Assembly: GCF_006439395.2 (NCBI RefSeq)
Contig: NZ_CP083950.1
Span: 310,001-374,000, forward strand
Reading direction: 5' to 3'
DNA: 64,000 nt
From: Mesorhizobium sp. B4-1-4
Lineage (GTDB): Bacteria; Pseudomonadota; Alphaproteobacteria; Rhizobiales; Rhizobiaceae
Numbering within the stretch: the first letter of the stretch is position 1; every line of letters starts with the position of its first letter. The notes beneath the pieces were generated by a model. The model ran no database searches, was not told the origin of the DNA, and worked only from the letters and a program-made list of their open reading frames with translations. Position numbers and translations under genes: made by a program. Below, piece by piece: positions 25,671 to 33,656 of this stretch.

Positions 25671-26503
25671 TCAGGCCCGACCCATTCCGAGCCGTCATAT
25701 CTTATGGCTGAGTTCCCGCCGGCCACCGTTAGATACGAGCCGTTCGACGAAAGACGGTAGACGGGAAAACCGTCTTTCAGGTTGGAAACCGTTGCCCCGT
25801 CGAACGTGAACACCCCCTGTCCGCCGCCGGCAATGTGGATTGTCTTCCGGTAAAATGCCATTTTGTAGAAATCCCGACCGCGTTGCGAGACGTCGGTCCA
25901 GGCAAGGCCCGCCCCGCGAAACAGGGTCCCTGCGCTGCCTGAGACCAGGACATCCGTCGACGACAATCCCAGCAGTCCAACCAGGATCGCGTTGGTCGGC
26001 AACTGGATTTGAGTCCACTGCCTGCCGTCATAGTGCCAGAAAAGCGCTCCTTCGCCGGATACATAAAGGTCACTCGGCGACGACCCTGCAATGCAAAGAA
26101 TGGTGTTGCCGAGCGCGGGGCTAACGGCGGCCCAGCGTGCGCCATCCCAGCGATAGACAACCCCCTCCGATCCCCCGGCGTAGACGGTGTTGTCGTCGAA
26201 GCCCCAGACGGTATTCAAGTGGCGAGGCGAAACTTGGCTTGACGTCCATTCGCTCCCCGAGCCCGAATGCACAATGCCGTTGTCGTCGCACACATAGAGA
26301 CGACCGGAACCGGAGCGCCATATGTCGGTGAACCAACATGGTTTTTCGTAAATTCGTTCAGTCTGATTGTCGTCGCTGGCCACGTCGGATTCCGAAATGA
26401 CGAATGAGTAAAAACTCTCTCCGTCGTAATACGCGACGGCGGAGAAAATGGTCCCGTCATCCGCTGCAACCGTGCCATTTACCGTTACGCTATAATCAGC
26501 CAT
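25661..26503 (-). CDS. beta-propeller-like protein, candidate effector partner or immunity protein
   Basis: 280 aa from ATG 26503 with AGGAGAG 7 bases upstream. Six or seven blades are suggested by recurring patterns of about 40 residues: LYVCDDNGIVHSGSG, VYAGGSEGVVYRWDG, LYVSGEGALFWHYDG, VLVSGSAGTLFRG, IHIAGGGQGVFTFDG, LTVAGGNSAIRYDG. There is no signal peptide, so it is cytoplasmic unless secreted through the T6SS. It follows the DUF4150 gene by 10 bases as the last gene of the main T6SS operon, the position where immunity genes usually lie. It could also be a chaperone, or an effector itself. No catalytic motif is recognised. Confidence 0.7.
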   Translation of the reverse strand: MADYSVTVNGTVAADDGTIFSAVAYYDGESFYSFVISESDVASDDNQTERIYEKPCWFTDIWRSGSGRLYVCDDNGIVHSGSGSEWTSSQVSPRHLNTVWGFDDNTVYAGGSEGVVYRWDGARWAAVSPALGNTILCIAGSSPSDLYVSGEGALFWHYDGRQWTQIQLPTNAILVGLLGLSSTDVLVSGSAGTLFRGAGLAWTDVSQRGRDFYKMAFYRKTIHIAGGGQGVFTFDGATVSNLKDGFPVYRLSSNGSYLTVAGGNSAIRYDGSEWVGPDYT

Positions 26504-26513
26504 GTTATCTCTC

Positions 26514-27473
26514 CTAGCGTCTGCGAACCGTGCTCGATGGGGTTGGTTTGAACTTGCCGGTTGCTGGTGCACGCGCCTCGGTGCTGTCTTTTTTTTTCTC
26601 CGGTCCGCTCATCATCTCCTTGAAGTGAATGTCGCAAATCATCCTCAGGCATTCGATGGCGGGGTGCTCCTTGCCTCGTGGTCCATCCGGGATGTTCTTG
26701 GCCTTTTTCATGGCCTCCATATTGGCTTCCCGAACTTCCTCGTAGCTTGGGTTCGTGCCTTTCGCGCGCTGTGCCTTTGCCCATTCGCCTTGGGCGGCTG
26801 TTTTGCGGCCATGCTCGGTGTTGGGATCGGTGGCGTCTTGGAGGCAGACGCAGGGCGCATCGTTCATCGTATAGCTCGGCGTCGTGCTGATGGCCTGGCC
26901 GCCGCGCGAATTCTGGAAACAGGCATTCTGCAGGATGTGGTCCGATTGCTGATTGGACGAGCATTCCTTGCTGGCGTCGCCGTAGCGGTGCACCTTCATG
27001 CCGAGCTTTGCCAGAATTGACGCGCAGGACTGCTTGCCGACCTTCAATTTTCCGATCTTTGGCCAAGGCGGTGCGTTGCCGGTCGGAGAAGCATGATTGT
27101 TGGTCGACAGGTCAGTCATGCGGCTGACGGGTTCGCCATCGGCTTTCACGTCGCTCGACCAGGCGACAGCATATTCCTTGCCGGTATTGACCGAAGTGAT
27201 CACGCCTTTCTTGGCGGCGCATCCGGCCTCTGTGCCGCTGGTCTTGGTGTAGTACGACTTATTCTTCTGGGTAATGGTCTCGCCACCGATCTTGACGGTG
27301 CCGGTGCCGTTGTCGGTATCGGAATCAAGTCCGAACGAGGGATAGGGAATGGGGACGCCCGGCGGCGTCGCGGGGTTTTCGGGCGGCGTGAAGCAGACGT
27401 CCGGAAAGGCGGCGATCACCTTGTTGGCCTGTGCCTTGCAGGCAACTTCGAGACCGTTCGCGTAGACAGTCAT
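26514..27473 (-). CDS. DUF4150 (PAAR-like) protein with nuclease-like C-terminus, candidate T6SS effector
   Basis: 319 aa from ATG 27473, overlapping the previous stop by one base. Residues 1-about 130 are a DUF4150/PAAR-like tip domain (VCFTPPENPATPPGVPIPYP, TSGTEAGCAAKKGV, NHASPTGNAPP). Residues about 145-290 form a separate domain with DH at 178-179, NDAPCVCL, and a later EHGRKT; the spacing recalls HNH/endonuclease VII toxin domains, though I cannot assign a subfamily. Eight or more cysteines are present. The tail (after 290) is basic and disordered. Known DUF4150 proteins sit on VgrG tips and carry toxins. The upstream DUF2169 and thiolase-like genes and downstream propeller gene form its probable loading and immunity set. 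Confidence 0.8.
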   Translation of the reverse strand: MTVYANGLEVACKAQANKVIAAFPDVCFTPPENPATPPGVPIPYPSFGLDSDTDNGTGTVKIGGETITQKNKSYYTKTSGTEAGCAAKKGVITSVNTGKEYAVAWSSDVKADGEPVSRMTDLSTNNHASPTGNAPPWPKIGKLKVGKQSCASILAKLGMKVHRYGDASKECSSNQQSDHILQNACFQNSRGGQAISTTPSYTMNDAPCVCLQDATDPNTEHGRKTAAQGEWAKAQRAKGTNPSYEEVREANMEAMKKAKNIPDGPRGKEHPAIECLRMICDIHFKEMMSGPEKKKDSTEARAPATGKFKPTPSSTVRRR

Positions 27474-28495
27474 CAGGCTGCCCTCGCGGCGAGGATTGCC
27501 GCCCCGCAGGCACCGGCATCGTTCGACGCTTCGATCAGCACTGGATTGCCGGCGGCGTATCCCTTGCGGGCCGCCATCCAGGCCATGCCGATCATCAGCG
27601 GGACCACGGCCGCGCCGACATTGCCGAGGGATTCGCCGGGCGACCAGATGTCCTGAAAATCGTGACGGCCGCGTAGCAACCTCAGGCTCGCCAGGGCGCT
27701 CTGTTTGAACCAATATTGTTCGCCGATGAGATCGGCGATGCGGTAGCCAAGCCGGTTCATCTCGATGCCGGTTTCCTTGAATGCAGCGCTGTAAGCGGAC
27801 GTCATGCCGTCGGCACGCAGCGGCAGATCCTCGGCATTGTAGATCGTTGCGGATTCACGCGCCAAACCCAGTCCGAAGAGGCGGAGGCCGTCGCCACGCG
27901 AGCCCGTGCATAGAACGGCGGCTGCAGCCTCGCCTGGAATGAAGCCATTCGGATTGTCAGCGGCAAGCAGGCGATTTTCGCCGAGATAATAAGCGATGGC
28001 AGGCGCCGTCAGATAGCTGTCTACGCCCGCGATCATCACATAGGGAACCTCACCCGAAGCGATCATCCTGCGCGCCTGATCAAGTGCTATGTGTCCGGAA
28101 GTCCGGCCATGCGCGACAATACGTGAGCGCATGTTGGGTTCGATTTCGGTAATCTCCGAAACATTGCGGAGCAGGCGCACGCTATCGCCGGCCGGACGGC
28201 CCGGGCGATCTTCCTCGGCGAGGCAAAGGATGAGCGCGGTCTGGCCACGCGCCTGAGGGATAGTCTCGAACGCCTCGCAGATCGCGGCTGCGGCCAGGTG
28301 CGCCATACGTTTTTCGCCGATCCAGTCCCGTGGCAGCGGCACGGGCGCGCCGATCAGCAGATCGGTTCCCGAGCCGACGAATCTCGTCTCTTGGAAGCCG
28401 TCGAGGCGCGCACGCATTGCAGCGCAGGCCGAGGGTGCATCGAGACCGACGGCCGTCACCATGCCGACAGAGGCTATGTCGAGCCTCGTACTCAT
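27473..28495 (-). CDS. thiolase/ketosynthase-fold protein without catalytic residues, T6SS-associated
   Basis: 340 aa from ATG 28495 (ATGA overlap with DUF2169). The fold is recognisable from IASVGMVTAVGLDAPSACAAMRA, MIASGEVPYVMIAGVDSYL, FIPGEAAAAVLC and GESLGNVGAA. At the position of the active-site Cys the sequence reads AHGRTSGH (128-135), and the two conserved His motifs (HGTGT and the GH before LGAA) are replaced, so condensing activity is very unlikely. Such pseudo-thiolases sit between DUF2169 adaptor and DUF4150 genes in other T6SS loci; a role in effector loading is inferred from that position. The gene is in the main T6SS operon, tightly coupled at both ends. Confidence 0.8.
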   Translation of the reverse strand: MSTRLDIASVGMVTAVGLDAPSACAAMRARLDGFQETRFVGSGTDLLIGAPVPLPRDWIGEKRMAHLAAAAICEAFETIPQARGQTALILCLAEEDRPGRPAGDSVRLLRNVSEITEIEPNMRSRIVAHGRTSGHIALDQARRMIASGEVPYVMIAGVDSYLTAPAIAYYLGENRLLAADNPNGFIPGEAAAAVLCTGSRGDGLRLFGLGLARESATIYNAEDLPLRADGMTSAYSAAFKETGIEMNRLGYRIADLIGEQYWFKQSALASLRLLRGRHDFQDIWSPGESLGNVGAAVVPLMIGMAWMAARKGYAAGNPVLIEASNDAGACGAAILAARAA

Positions 28496-29592
28496 GCGTC
28501 TTCCACCTCCTCGGACGCGGCTCCCTCGCTTCGGACATAGTCCCTGCCGGTTGCACGGGCACGCAGCATCGACTCCGTCGGCGGACCGACCCAACATTCC
28601 GAGAAATCGAGGATAGTCTTCTGGATGCGCTGCGAAACACGCCACACGAGCGAGAATCGACGGTTCTCGGGATCGAGCAGGATAGTGTCCGGGTGAATGC
28701 TCGCCTCCAACGACTTCTCGTTGCCCTTGAACAAGGTGATCGGCAGTGCTGTCGAGGGCAGCCGGAAGCCAACACGTCCCTCTGGAGTCAAATTCACGAG
28801 CACCACCTCCTCCCCGCCTCTTGGATGGTCGATCTGCTGGTCGGGCGGCGCCATCTGGAAATAGCGTTCGTCGAAATCCTGGGGCAGGAAGGGAAAAACG
28901 TTGTCGATCCAGTTCTGATCGTAGGTGCCGCCATATTCGATGCGGCCCGGCCAGCCCCGGCCCATTGGCCCGAAGCTCATCGGCTTGTACTCGCCGAACG
29001 GCGAGCGGATCTCTTCGCCGACGGCCTGGGTGTTCGGCAACCGCAGGCCCGGAACGAAACGCTGGTTCTTCGAGCGCGACCAGCCCGTGCCGACGGGATT
29101 GTACTTGTAGCTGGCGGGAAGCTTGTCTTCCGGGTCCAGCCGGTCGACGCCACCCCACGCGACGTCGTAGGAGATCGGCAGTTTCAGGAAGGGCTGCGGC
29201 GCGGTTGCGGTGAAGACCGGCCCAATCGAACGCCACTCGCGATGGCCGACAACCTCGAACAGCTTCGACCAGTTGCCTACCTTGATGCCGACCGGCACGC
29301 GCTCCGCCGGACGTCCTCCCGGCGCATAGGCGCAACCGTTGGCGATCACGTCGCAGCGCGGTTTGCGGAAGGCGAAATCAGTCTCCCAGAGCGTCGCCGA
29401 ATAGCCGGGCGCGCCGGTCTGCGTATCGGCCATGACGAGCGGGACCTGCTGCGCCGATTTCTGCACCAGGCCGCCAGGCTTCGCCGGAAAATCGAACGTG
29501 CCTTTCACCACAATGACAATCCACTCATGGCCGGCCTTGTCCATGCCCATGGTGAACTGATGCGGATAGCCCATCTGGTTCCAGATCTGCAT
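28492..29592 (-). CDS. DUF2169 T6SS adaptor-like protein
   Basis: 366 aa, ATG 29592 overlapping the tagF stop by one base; the longer frame to 29685 lies inside tagF and is rejected. Typical DUF2169 features: N-terminal KAGHEWIVIVVKGTFDF, ADTQTGAPGYSATLWETDFAFRKPRCDVIANG and SYDVAWGGVD, and a C-terminal half with FGPMGRGWPGR and FFPFLP-like blocks. DUF2169 proteins act as adaptors that stabilise DUF4150/PAAR effectors and bring them to VgrG (reported for an Agrobacterium effector). Here the cognate effector is most likely the DUF4150 protein two genes downstream. Confidence 0.88.
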   Translation of the reverse strand: MQIWNQMGYPHQFTMGMDKAGHEWIVIVVKGTFDFPAKPGGLVQKSAQQVPLVMADTQTGAPGYSATLWETDFAFRKPRCDVIANGCAYAPGGRPAERVPVGIKVGNWSKLFEVVGHREWRSIGPVFTATAPQPFLKLPISYDVAWGGVDRLDPEDKLPASYKYNPVGTGWSRSKNQRFVPGLRLPNTQAVGEEIRSPFGEYKPMSFGPMGRGWPGRIEYGGTYDQNWIDNVFPFLPQDFDERYFQMAPPDQQIDHPRGGEEVVLVNLTPEGRVGFRLPSTALPITLFKGNEKSLEASIHPDTILLDPENRRFSLVWRVSQRIQKTILDFSECWVGPPTESMLRARATGRDYVRSEGAASEEVEDA

Positions 29593-30134
29593 CAACTGGT
29601 CTCCCAGTTCGCGGCGAAGATCTGCTCCAGGGTCGGTTGAGGCGCCTGCGGATCGACATCGAAAATATCCGAACGCGCTGTCCAAACGACCAGGTCGTCA
29701 ACGACGTCGCCATTCTGCTCGACGCATGGCACCGGCAGGGCGACAAGCGCGGCGTCCAGTTCGTCGGGCGTCATCTCGCCGCGTTGTGCGGCGAAGGCAG
29801 CGTCCTCGATGCTGTCGAACCATGTATCGGCGTAGGCCAGCTGAAGGGGAGTTCCGGCGAGCTGCGCCACGATGCTCAACGGAAACCGCCTTCCGACCCT
29901 GTCAGCGCTCCGCAGCACGATGCCGGCCGAGGCGCCGAAGGTGGTGGGGCCAGCCAGGAAGCGCAACGCCATGCTCTGGGGCCAGGCTTCGAGCTCGAAC
30001 AACGGCACGATGTGCTGGGCCAGCCAGCGGTCCCATGTGCGCACGAAGTCTCCAGGCAGCCGCCGGGTCACGAAATCGCCGGTGGCGGGCATCTTGCCGT
30101 AGAAGCCGGGCACTATCAGATCTGCGGCGGACAT
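29592..30134 (-). CDS. tagF: T6SS accessory protein TagF (ImpM)
   Basis: 180 aa. The N-terminal motif PGFYGKMPATGDFVTRRLP and following LAQHIVPLFELEAWPQSMALRF define the TagF/ImpM family. TagF is a cytoplasmic post-translational repressor of T6SS assembly that works in parallel with, or through, the Fha/PpkA pathway. ATG 30134 is within the end of the second tssM (19-base overlap), so translation is coupled. A longer in-frame version to 30290 would lie wholly inside tssM and is rejected. No PppA-fusion is present; PppA is separate. Confidence 0.92.
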   Translation of the reverse strand: MSAADLIVPGFYGKMPATGDFVTRRLPGDFVRTWDRWLAQHIVPLFELEAWPQSMALRFLAGPTTFGASAGIVLRSADRVGRRFPLSIVAQLAGTPLQLAYADTWFDSIEDAAFAAQRGEMTPDELDAALVALPVPCVEQNGDVVDDLVVWTARSDIFDVDPQAPQPTLEQIFAANWETS

Positions 30135-33100
30135 GTGAACTTCTTGAACATTTCGAGCGTGTATGGGTTCTCGACGCTGGCGGCCTTGAGTTCGAAATCG
30201 GCCCACATTCCCTTCGTGCCGAGCCGCAGGCTGTAGACGTCGGTGAGCTTGGTCGCGGCGAAGCGGCCGCCGCGCAGCATTCTGAGCCACGCCCAGCTGC
30301 CGGTCTCGTTGAGCATCACCTCTGGCGAGCCGTCGACCGGCTGGAAGGCGAGCGAGATCACCCCGGTGCCATCCTTACCGGGCCACGTCATCGGCTGCGG
30401 CCTGGTCGCGTTGTTGTAGTAGACGAGGTTCTGGCCATCAAGGTTGAGCGTGACCCGCGCCACATTGGGTGAGAGGTCCTTGGGCTCCAGCGTAAAGTTC
30501 ATCACCGGGCCGGTGCCGCCGGGAAACAGGTCGTCGCGGATATGCCTCGCCTGCTCGAACGCGGCGAGCGCCGCGGGATCGAGGCCGAAATCGGCCCGCC
30601 ACTTCCATGGCTCGCTGGCGGTGTCGACATAGTTGATCAGATGGTCGTTGGTGAAGGCATCGATCATGCCGGTCGGTCCGAACAGACGTTGAAAGTCGCG
30701 CACATTGACGTCGACCGCACTGTCCGGGCTGAATGGATAACGGTTGTTCAGCGCCGCCTGGCAGAAGGGGAGTATGTCGGCCCGCCAGATGGCGTTGAGC
30801 TCGTTGGTTACGGCCTTCTGCGAGAGGCCGCTGGTGTCGCCGGCAATGCCGCCCAGCCAGTCATTAATCGGCGAAGGCAGGATCTGCGCCTGCCTGGCGA
30901 CCGCGCCGGTCAGTTCGGCAAGGCCGCCCTGCTTCTTGATCGCATCCTGCGGGTTGGGATTGGCAGTCACTGTCTGCAGCACATTCGACAGCGCCGTCAG
31001 CGCCACAACGGCGGCGTCGAGCGCCGGCGGCTGGCCGTCGACCTGGGCGATGGTGCCTTTGAGCGGCTTGAAATGCTCGGCAACGAGGCTGCCGGTCATG
31101 TCCACCTGACTGGCGGAACCGGCGCGCGGCAGCAGCTTCGCCCCTGTGGTCACGACCTTGCCCAGCTTGCCGAGTTTGCTGAGCAGCTTCGAGCCGGTCG
31201 TGACGGCAGCGCCACCTTTGTCGGCCGACGTGTCGTCGGAGCGGGTGAGGTCGGTCTCCTGCACCACCGCCGTCAGCAGCCGCTTCAGCGCGGAATCGGC
31301 GCTTGAAAGATCCTTGAGGTTCTCACTGGCGATGTTGAGATCGGTAAGCGGCGCAAGCCGCATGTCGCGCAGGAAAGAGTCCCATTGGGCGATATAGTCG
31401 TCATAGTAGAGCTTCAAGATGTCCTCGGAGAGCGCCGAAACCGAGGTCTCCGAATTCTCCGAGCAGCCGCCGGCAAAGACCGCGCGATCGAGCGCAGCCT
31501 GTCCCGCAACATCCTCGACCCGGTCGAGGATCGCGTCGTGGAAGCCCGCATAGGTATAGGGGCCAGGAACGCCGACGCGCAACGTCTTGTCGGAGCGGCG
31601 CGCGAACACTTTGGCGCCGTTCGGCCCAGCAAAATTGGCCGGCACCCATTCCTTGAGGGCTGCCACTTCCGGGTCCGCCAGCAGCTGCTTGTAGGCGCGC
31701 TCCGGCAGCGAGATCGTGCATACAGTCTTCAGTGCCTCCGCGACCAGTTGCTTATCCGGGGCGATGTAGCTGTCGTCGACGGCCATGCGGCGGATAGCGG
31801 CGAGCTGATGCTCTTCGGCGTCGGCAGTGGGGAAGGGCGGAGCCGCCGCGAATTGCGGCAGGCTGTTTACCCACCAGTTCTGGGCGAAATCGGTGTCCAT
31901 CTGCGACAGGCCGGTCATCATCCGGTAGGTCTTCAGCGCGCCGAGCATGAAATCCGGATCGCGGATTTGCCGCCACATCGTGGCCTCGAGCAGGGCGACC
32001 ATATGCGGCTCGAGCACATTGCGCAGCGCATGGTCGTAGGTATCGGTCTGTGCGCGCACCAGCTCCGCCGAAGCGGTCGGGCCGAGCAGGTTATGGACGG
32101 CGTCCGGTGGCCGCGTTCGAGCCGTCGTCACTGCGTCCATCGCCGCCAGCGCGCCATCCATGGTCGGCTGCTCGACCGCGGCCGGCATGGCGGCTACGTC
32201 GGTGAGCGGCCCCTGCAGGGCTTCGAACTGGCCGGCCTGTTCGGCGATCGCATTGCGGTTGTCGAGGTAAGACCAGGTGAACAGTCCGCCGGCCAGCAGA
32301 GCCGCGAGCGCACAGGCGGCGGCAGCGCCACGCCAGATCCAGGCGCGGCGACGCTGCGCCAGCGGATCGTATGTACCGAGGCCAGCCTCCTTGAAGATCA
32401 CTTCGGTGAGGAGGTTCCTGAGGAAGAAGCTGCGTTTCTCGACGCGCGCCGTCGGCAGGGCACGGCGCGGCGGCAGGCCGAAGGAGGACGACAACGCCGC
32501 GGTCAGGCGGTCGATGGGCGCGCCTTCCTGCGTCGCCGACGTCAGATAGAGGCCGCGCAGCCAGGCGGCTTCCTCATAGCGGCTTTCGCCGAACATCGCC
32601 TCGACCAGCACCTGGATCGGCTCGGAGAGGCTCGCCAGCTGCGCCGGAAAGCGGAAGATCTCGGCACGCGATCCGAGCTTGTCCTCGTCTTCCAGCCGGG
32701 GCACCAGCCGCCGCTCCAGCTCGGTGGCAAGCCTGGCGAGCTCCGTCTGGATCGTGCCGGCATTGACGCGGGCATCGAGCGGGAAAGTGGTTCCCCATAC
32801 CTGCTCGCGCGCGGTCGTCGACAGGCCGCCGAAAAAGGCTTCGAACCCTTTGATCAGGTCGGCCTTCGTCAGCATCAGGTAGACAGGAAGACGAATTTCC
32901 AGCCGATCGTTCAGCTCCGCCAGCCGGCGGCGGATCTTGCGGCCGTGCGCCTTGATCGCCTCGTCGCCCTCCGAGAGCGCATCGATCGACAGCGCTACAA
33001 TGACGCCGTTGAGCGCGCGGCGACCCCGGTGCTTCTTCAAAAGGTCCAAGAAGCCCAGCCATTCCGCGGCGTCGACGTCCGGCTGGCTTTCCTGCTGGAC

Positions 33101-33655
33101 GTAGCGGCCGGCGGTGTCGATCAGCACCGCGTTCTCGGAGAAGAACCAGTCGCAATTGCGTGTTCCGCCGACGCCTTGCAGATCATCGGTGAGGTCGATC
33201 GGGAAGTTGAGGCCCGATTGGCGCAATGCCGTGGTCTTGCCGGTGGCAGGAGGCCCGACGATCACATACCACGGCATTTCGCGCAGGAATTTCCGTCCGC
33301 CGAGCTTGCGCCGCTTGAGCTCGGCCATCACCTCGCCGAACTTGGCGCCGACGGCCGCGACACTCTCCTCGCCGGGGGTAAGCCGCTTTTCGGCCACGGG
33401 TGCCGCGATCTCGGCGACGAACATGCGGTTAGCGCGGATCGCGCGCCGTTGCGCGACGATCAGCCAGATCAGCCACAGGATGATCAGCCCGGCGATGATG
33501 GCAATGCGCACATTGTCGGATTCGAATGGCGCGTACCGCCCGACCTGCACGATCGGGCCGAATATCCAGATCAAAAGCGAAAGCAGCGCAATGCCGATCA
33601 GCGTCCAGAGAAAACGCGAGGTGATGACCGCCCAGAGGAAGCGGAGGATGAACAT
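30116..33655 (-). CDS. tssM: T6SS membrane-complex protein TssM (IcmF/ImpL), second copy
   Basis: 1179 aa. N-terminal membrane segments at about 15-33 and 50-68, Walker A GPPATGKT (134-141), VLIDTAGR near 178, a third membrane segment near 445-465, a periplasmic IcmF region and a C-terminal beta domain (FTLEPKDLSPNVARVTLNLDG). It is preceded by tssL with a one-base gap and overlapped by tagF. This is the copy embedded in the main structural operon, between tssJ-tssK-tssL and tagF, and so the default partner of TssJ, TssK and the sheath. The other copy (15877-19434) sits in the regulatory accessory operon. Confidence 0.95.
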   Translation of the reverse strand: MFILRFLWAVITSRFLWTLIGIALLSLLIWIFGPIVQVGRYAPFESDNVRIAIIAGLIILWLIWLIVAQRRAIRANRMFVAEIAAPVAEKRLTPGEESVAAVGAKFGEVMAELKRRKLGGRKFLREMPWYVIVGPPATGKTTALRQSGLNFPIDLTDDLQGVGGTRNCDWFFSENAVLIDTAGRYVQQESQPDVDAAEWLGFLDLLKKHRGRRALNGVIVALSIDALSEGDEAIKAHGRKIRRRLAELNDRLEIRLPVYLMLTKADLIKGFEAFFGGLSTTAREQVWGTTFPLDARVNAGTIQTELARLATELERRLVPRLEDEDKLGSRAEIFRFPAQLASLSEPIQVLVEAMFGESRYEEAAWLRGLYLTSATQEGAPIDRLTAALSSSFGLPPRRALPTARVEKRSFFLRNLLTEVIFKEAGLGTYDPLAQRRRAWIWRGAAAACALAALLAGGLFTWSYLDNRNAIAEQAGQFEALQGPLTDVAAMPAAVEQPTMDGALAAMDAVTTARTRPPDAVHNLLGPTASAELVRAQTDTYDHALRNVLEPHMVALLEATMWRQIRDPDFMLGALKTYRMMTGLSQMDTDFAQNWWVNSLPQFAAAPPFPTADAEEHQLAAIRRMAVDDSYIAPDKQLVAEALKTVCTISLPERAYKQLLADPEVAALKEWVPANFAGPNGAKVFARRSDKTLRVGVPGPYTYAGFHDAILDRVEDVAGQAALDRAVFAGGCSENSETSVSALSEDILKLYYDDYIAQWDSFLRDMRLAPLTDLNIASENLKDLSSADSALKRLLTAVVQETDLTRSDDTSADKGGAAVTTGSKLLSKLGKLGKVVTTGAKLLPRAGSASQVDMTGSLVAEHFKPLKGTIAQVDGQPPALDAAVVALTALSNVLQTVTANPNPQDAIKKQGGLAELTGAVARQAQILPSPINDWLGGIAGDTSGLSQKAVTNELNAIWRADILPFCQAALNNRYPFSPDSAVDVNVRDFQRLFGPTGMIDAFTNDHLINYVDTASEPWKWRADFGLDPAALAAFEQARHIRDDLFPGGTGPVMNFTLEPKDLSPNVARVTLNLDGQNLVYYNNATRPQPMTWPGKDGTGVISLAFQPVDGSPEVMLNETGSWAWLRMLRGGRFAATKLTDVYSLRLGTKGMWADFELKAASVENPYTLEMFKKFTCPPQI

Positions 33656-33656
33656 C

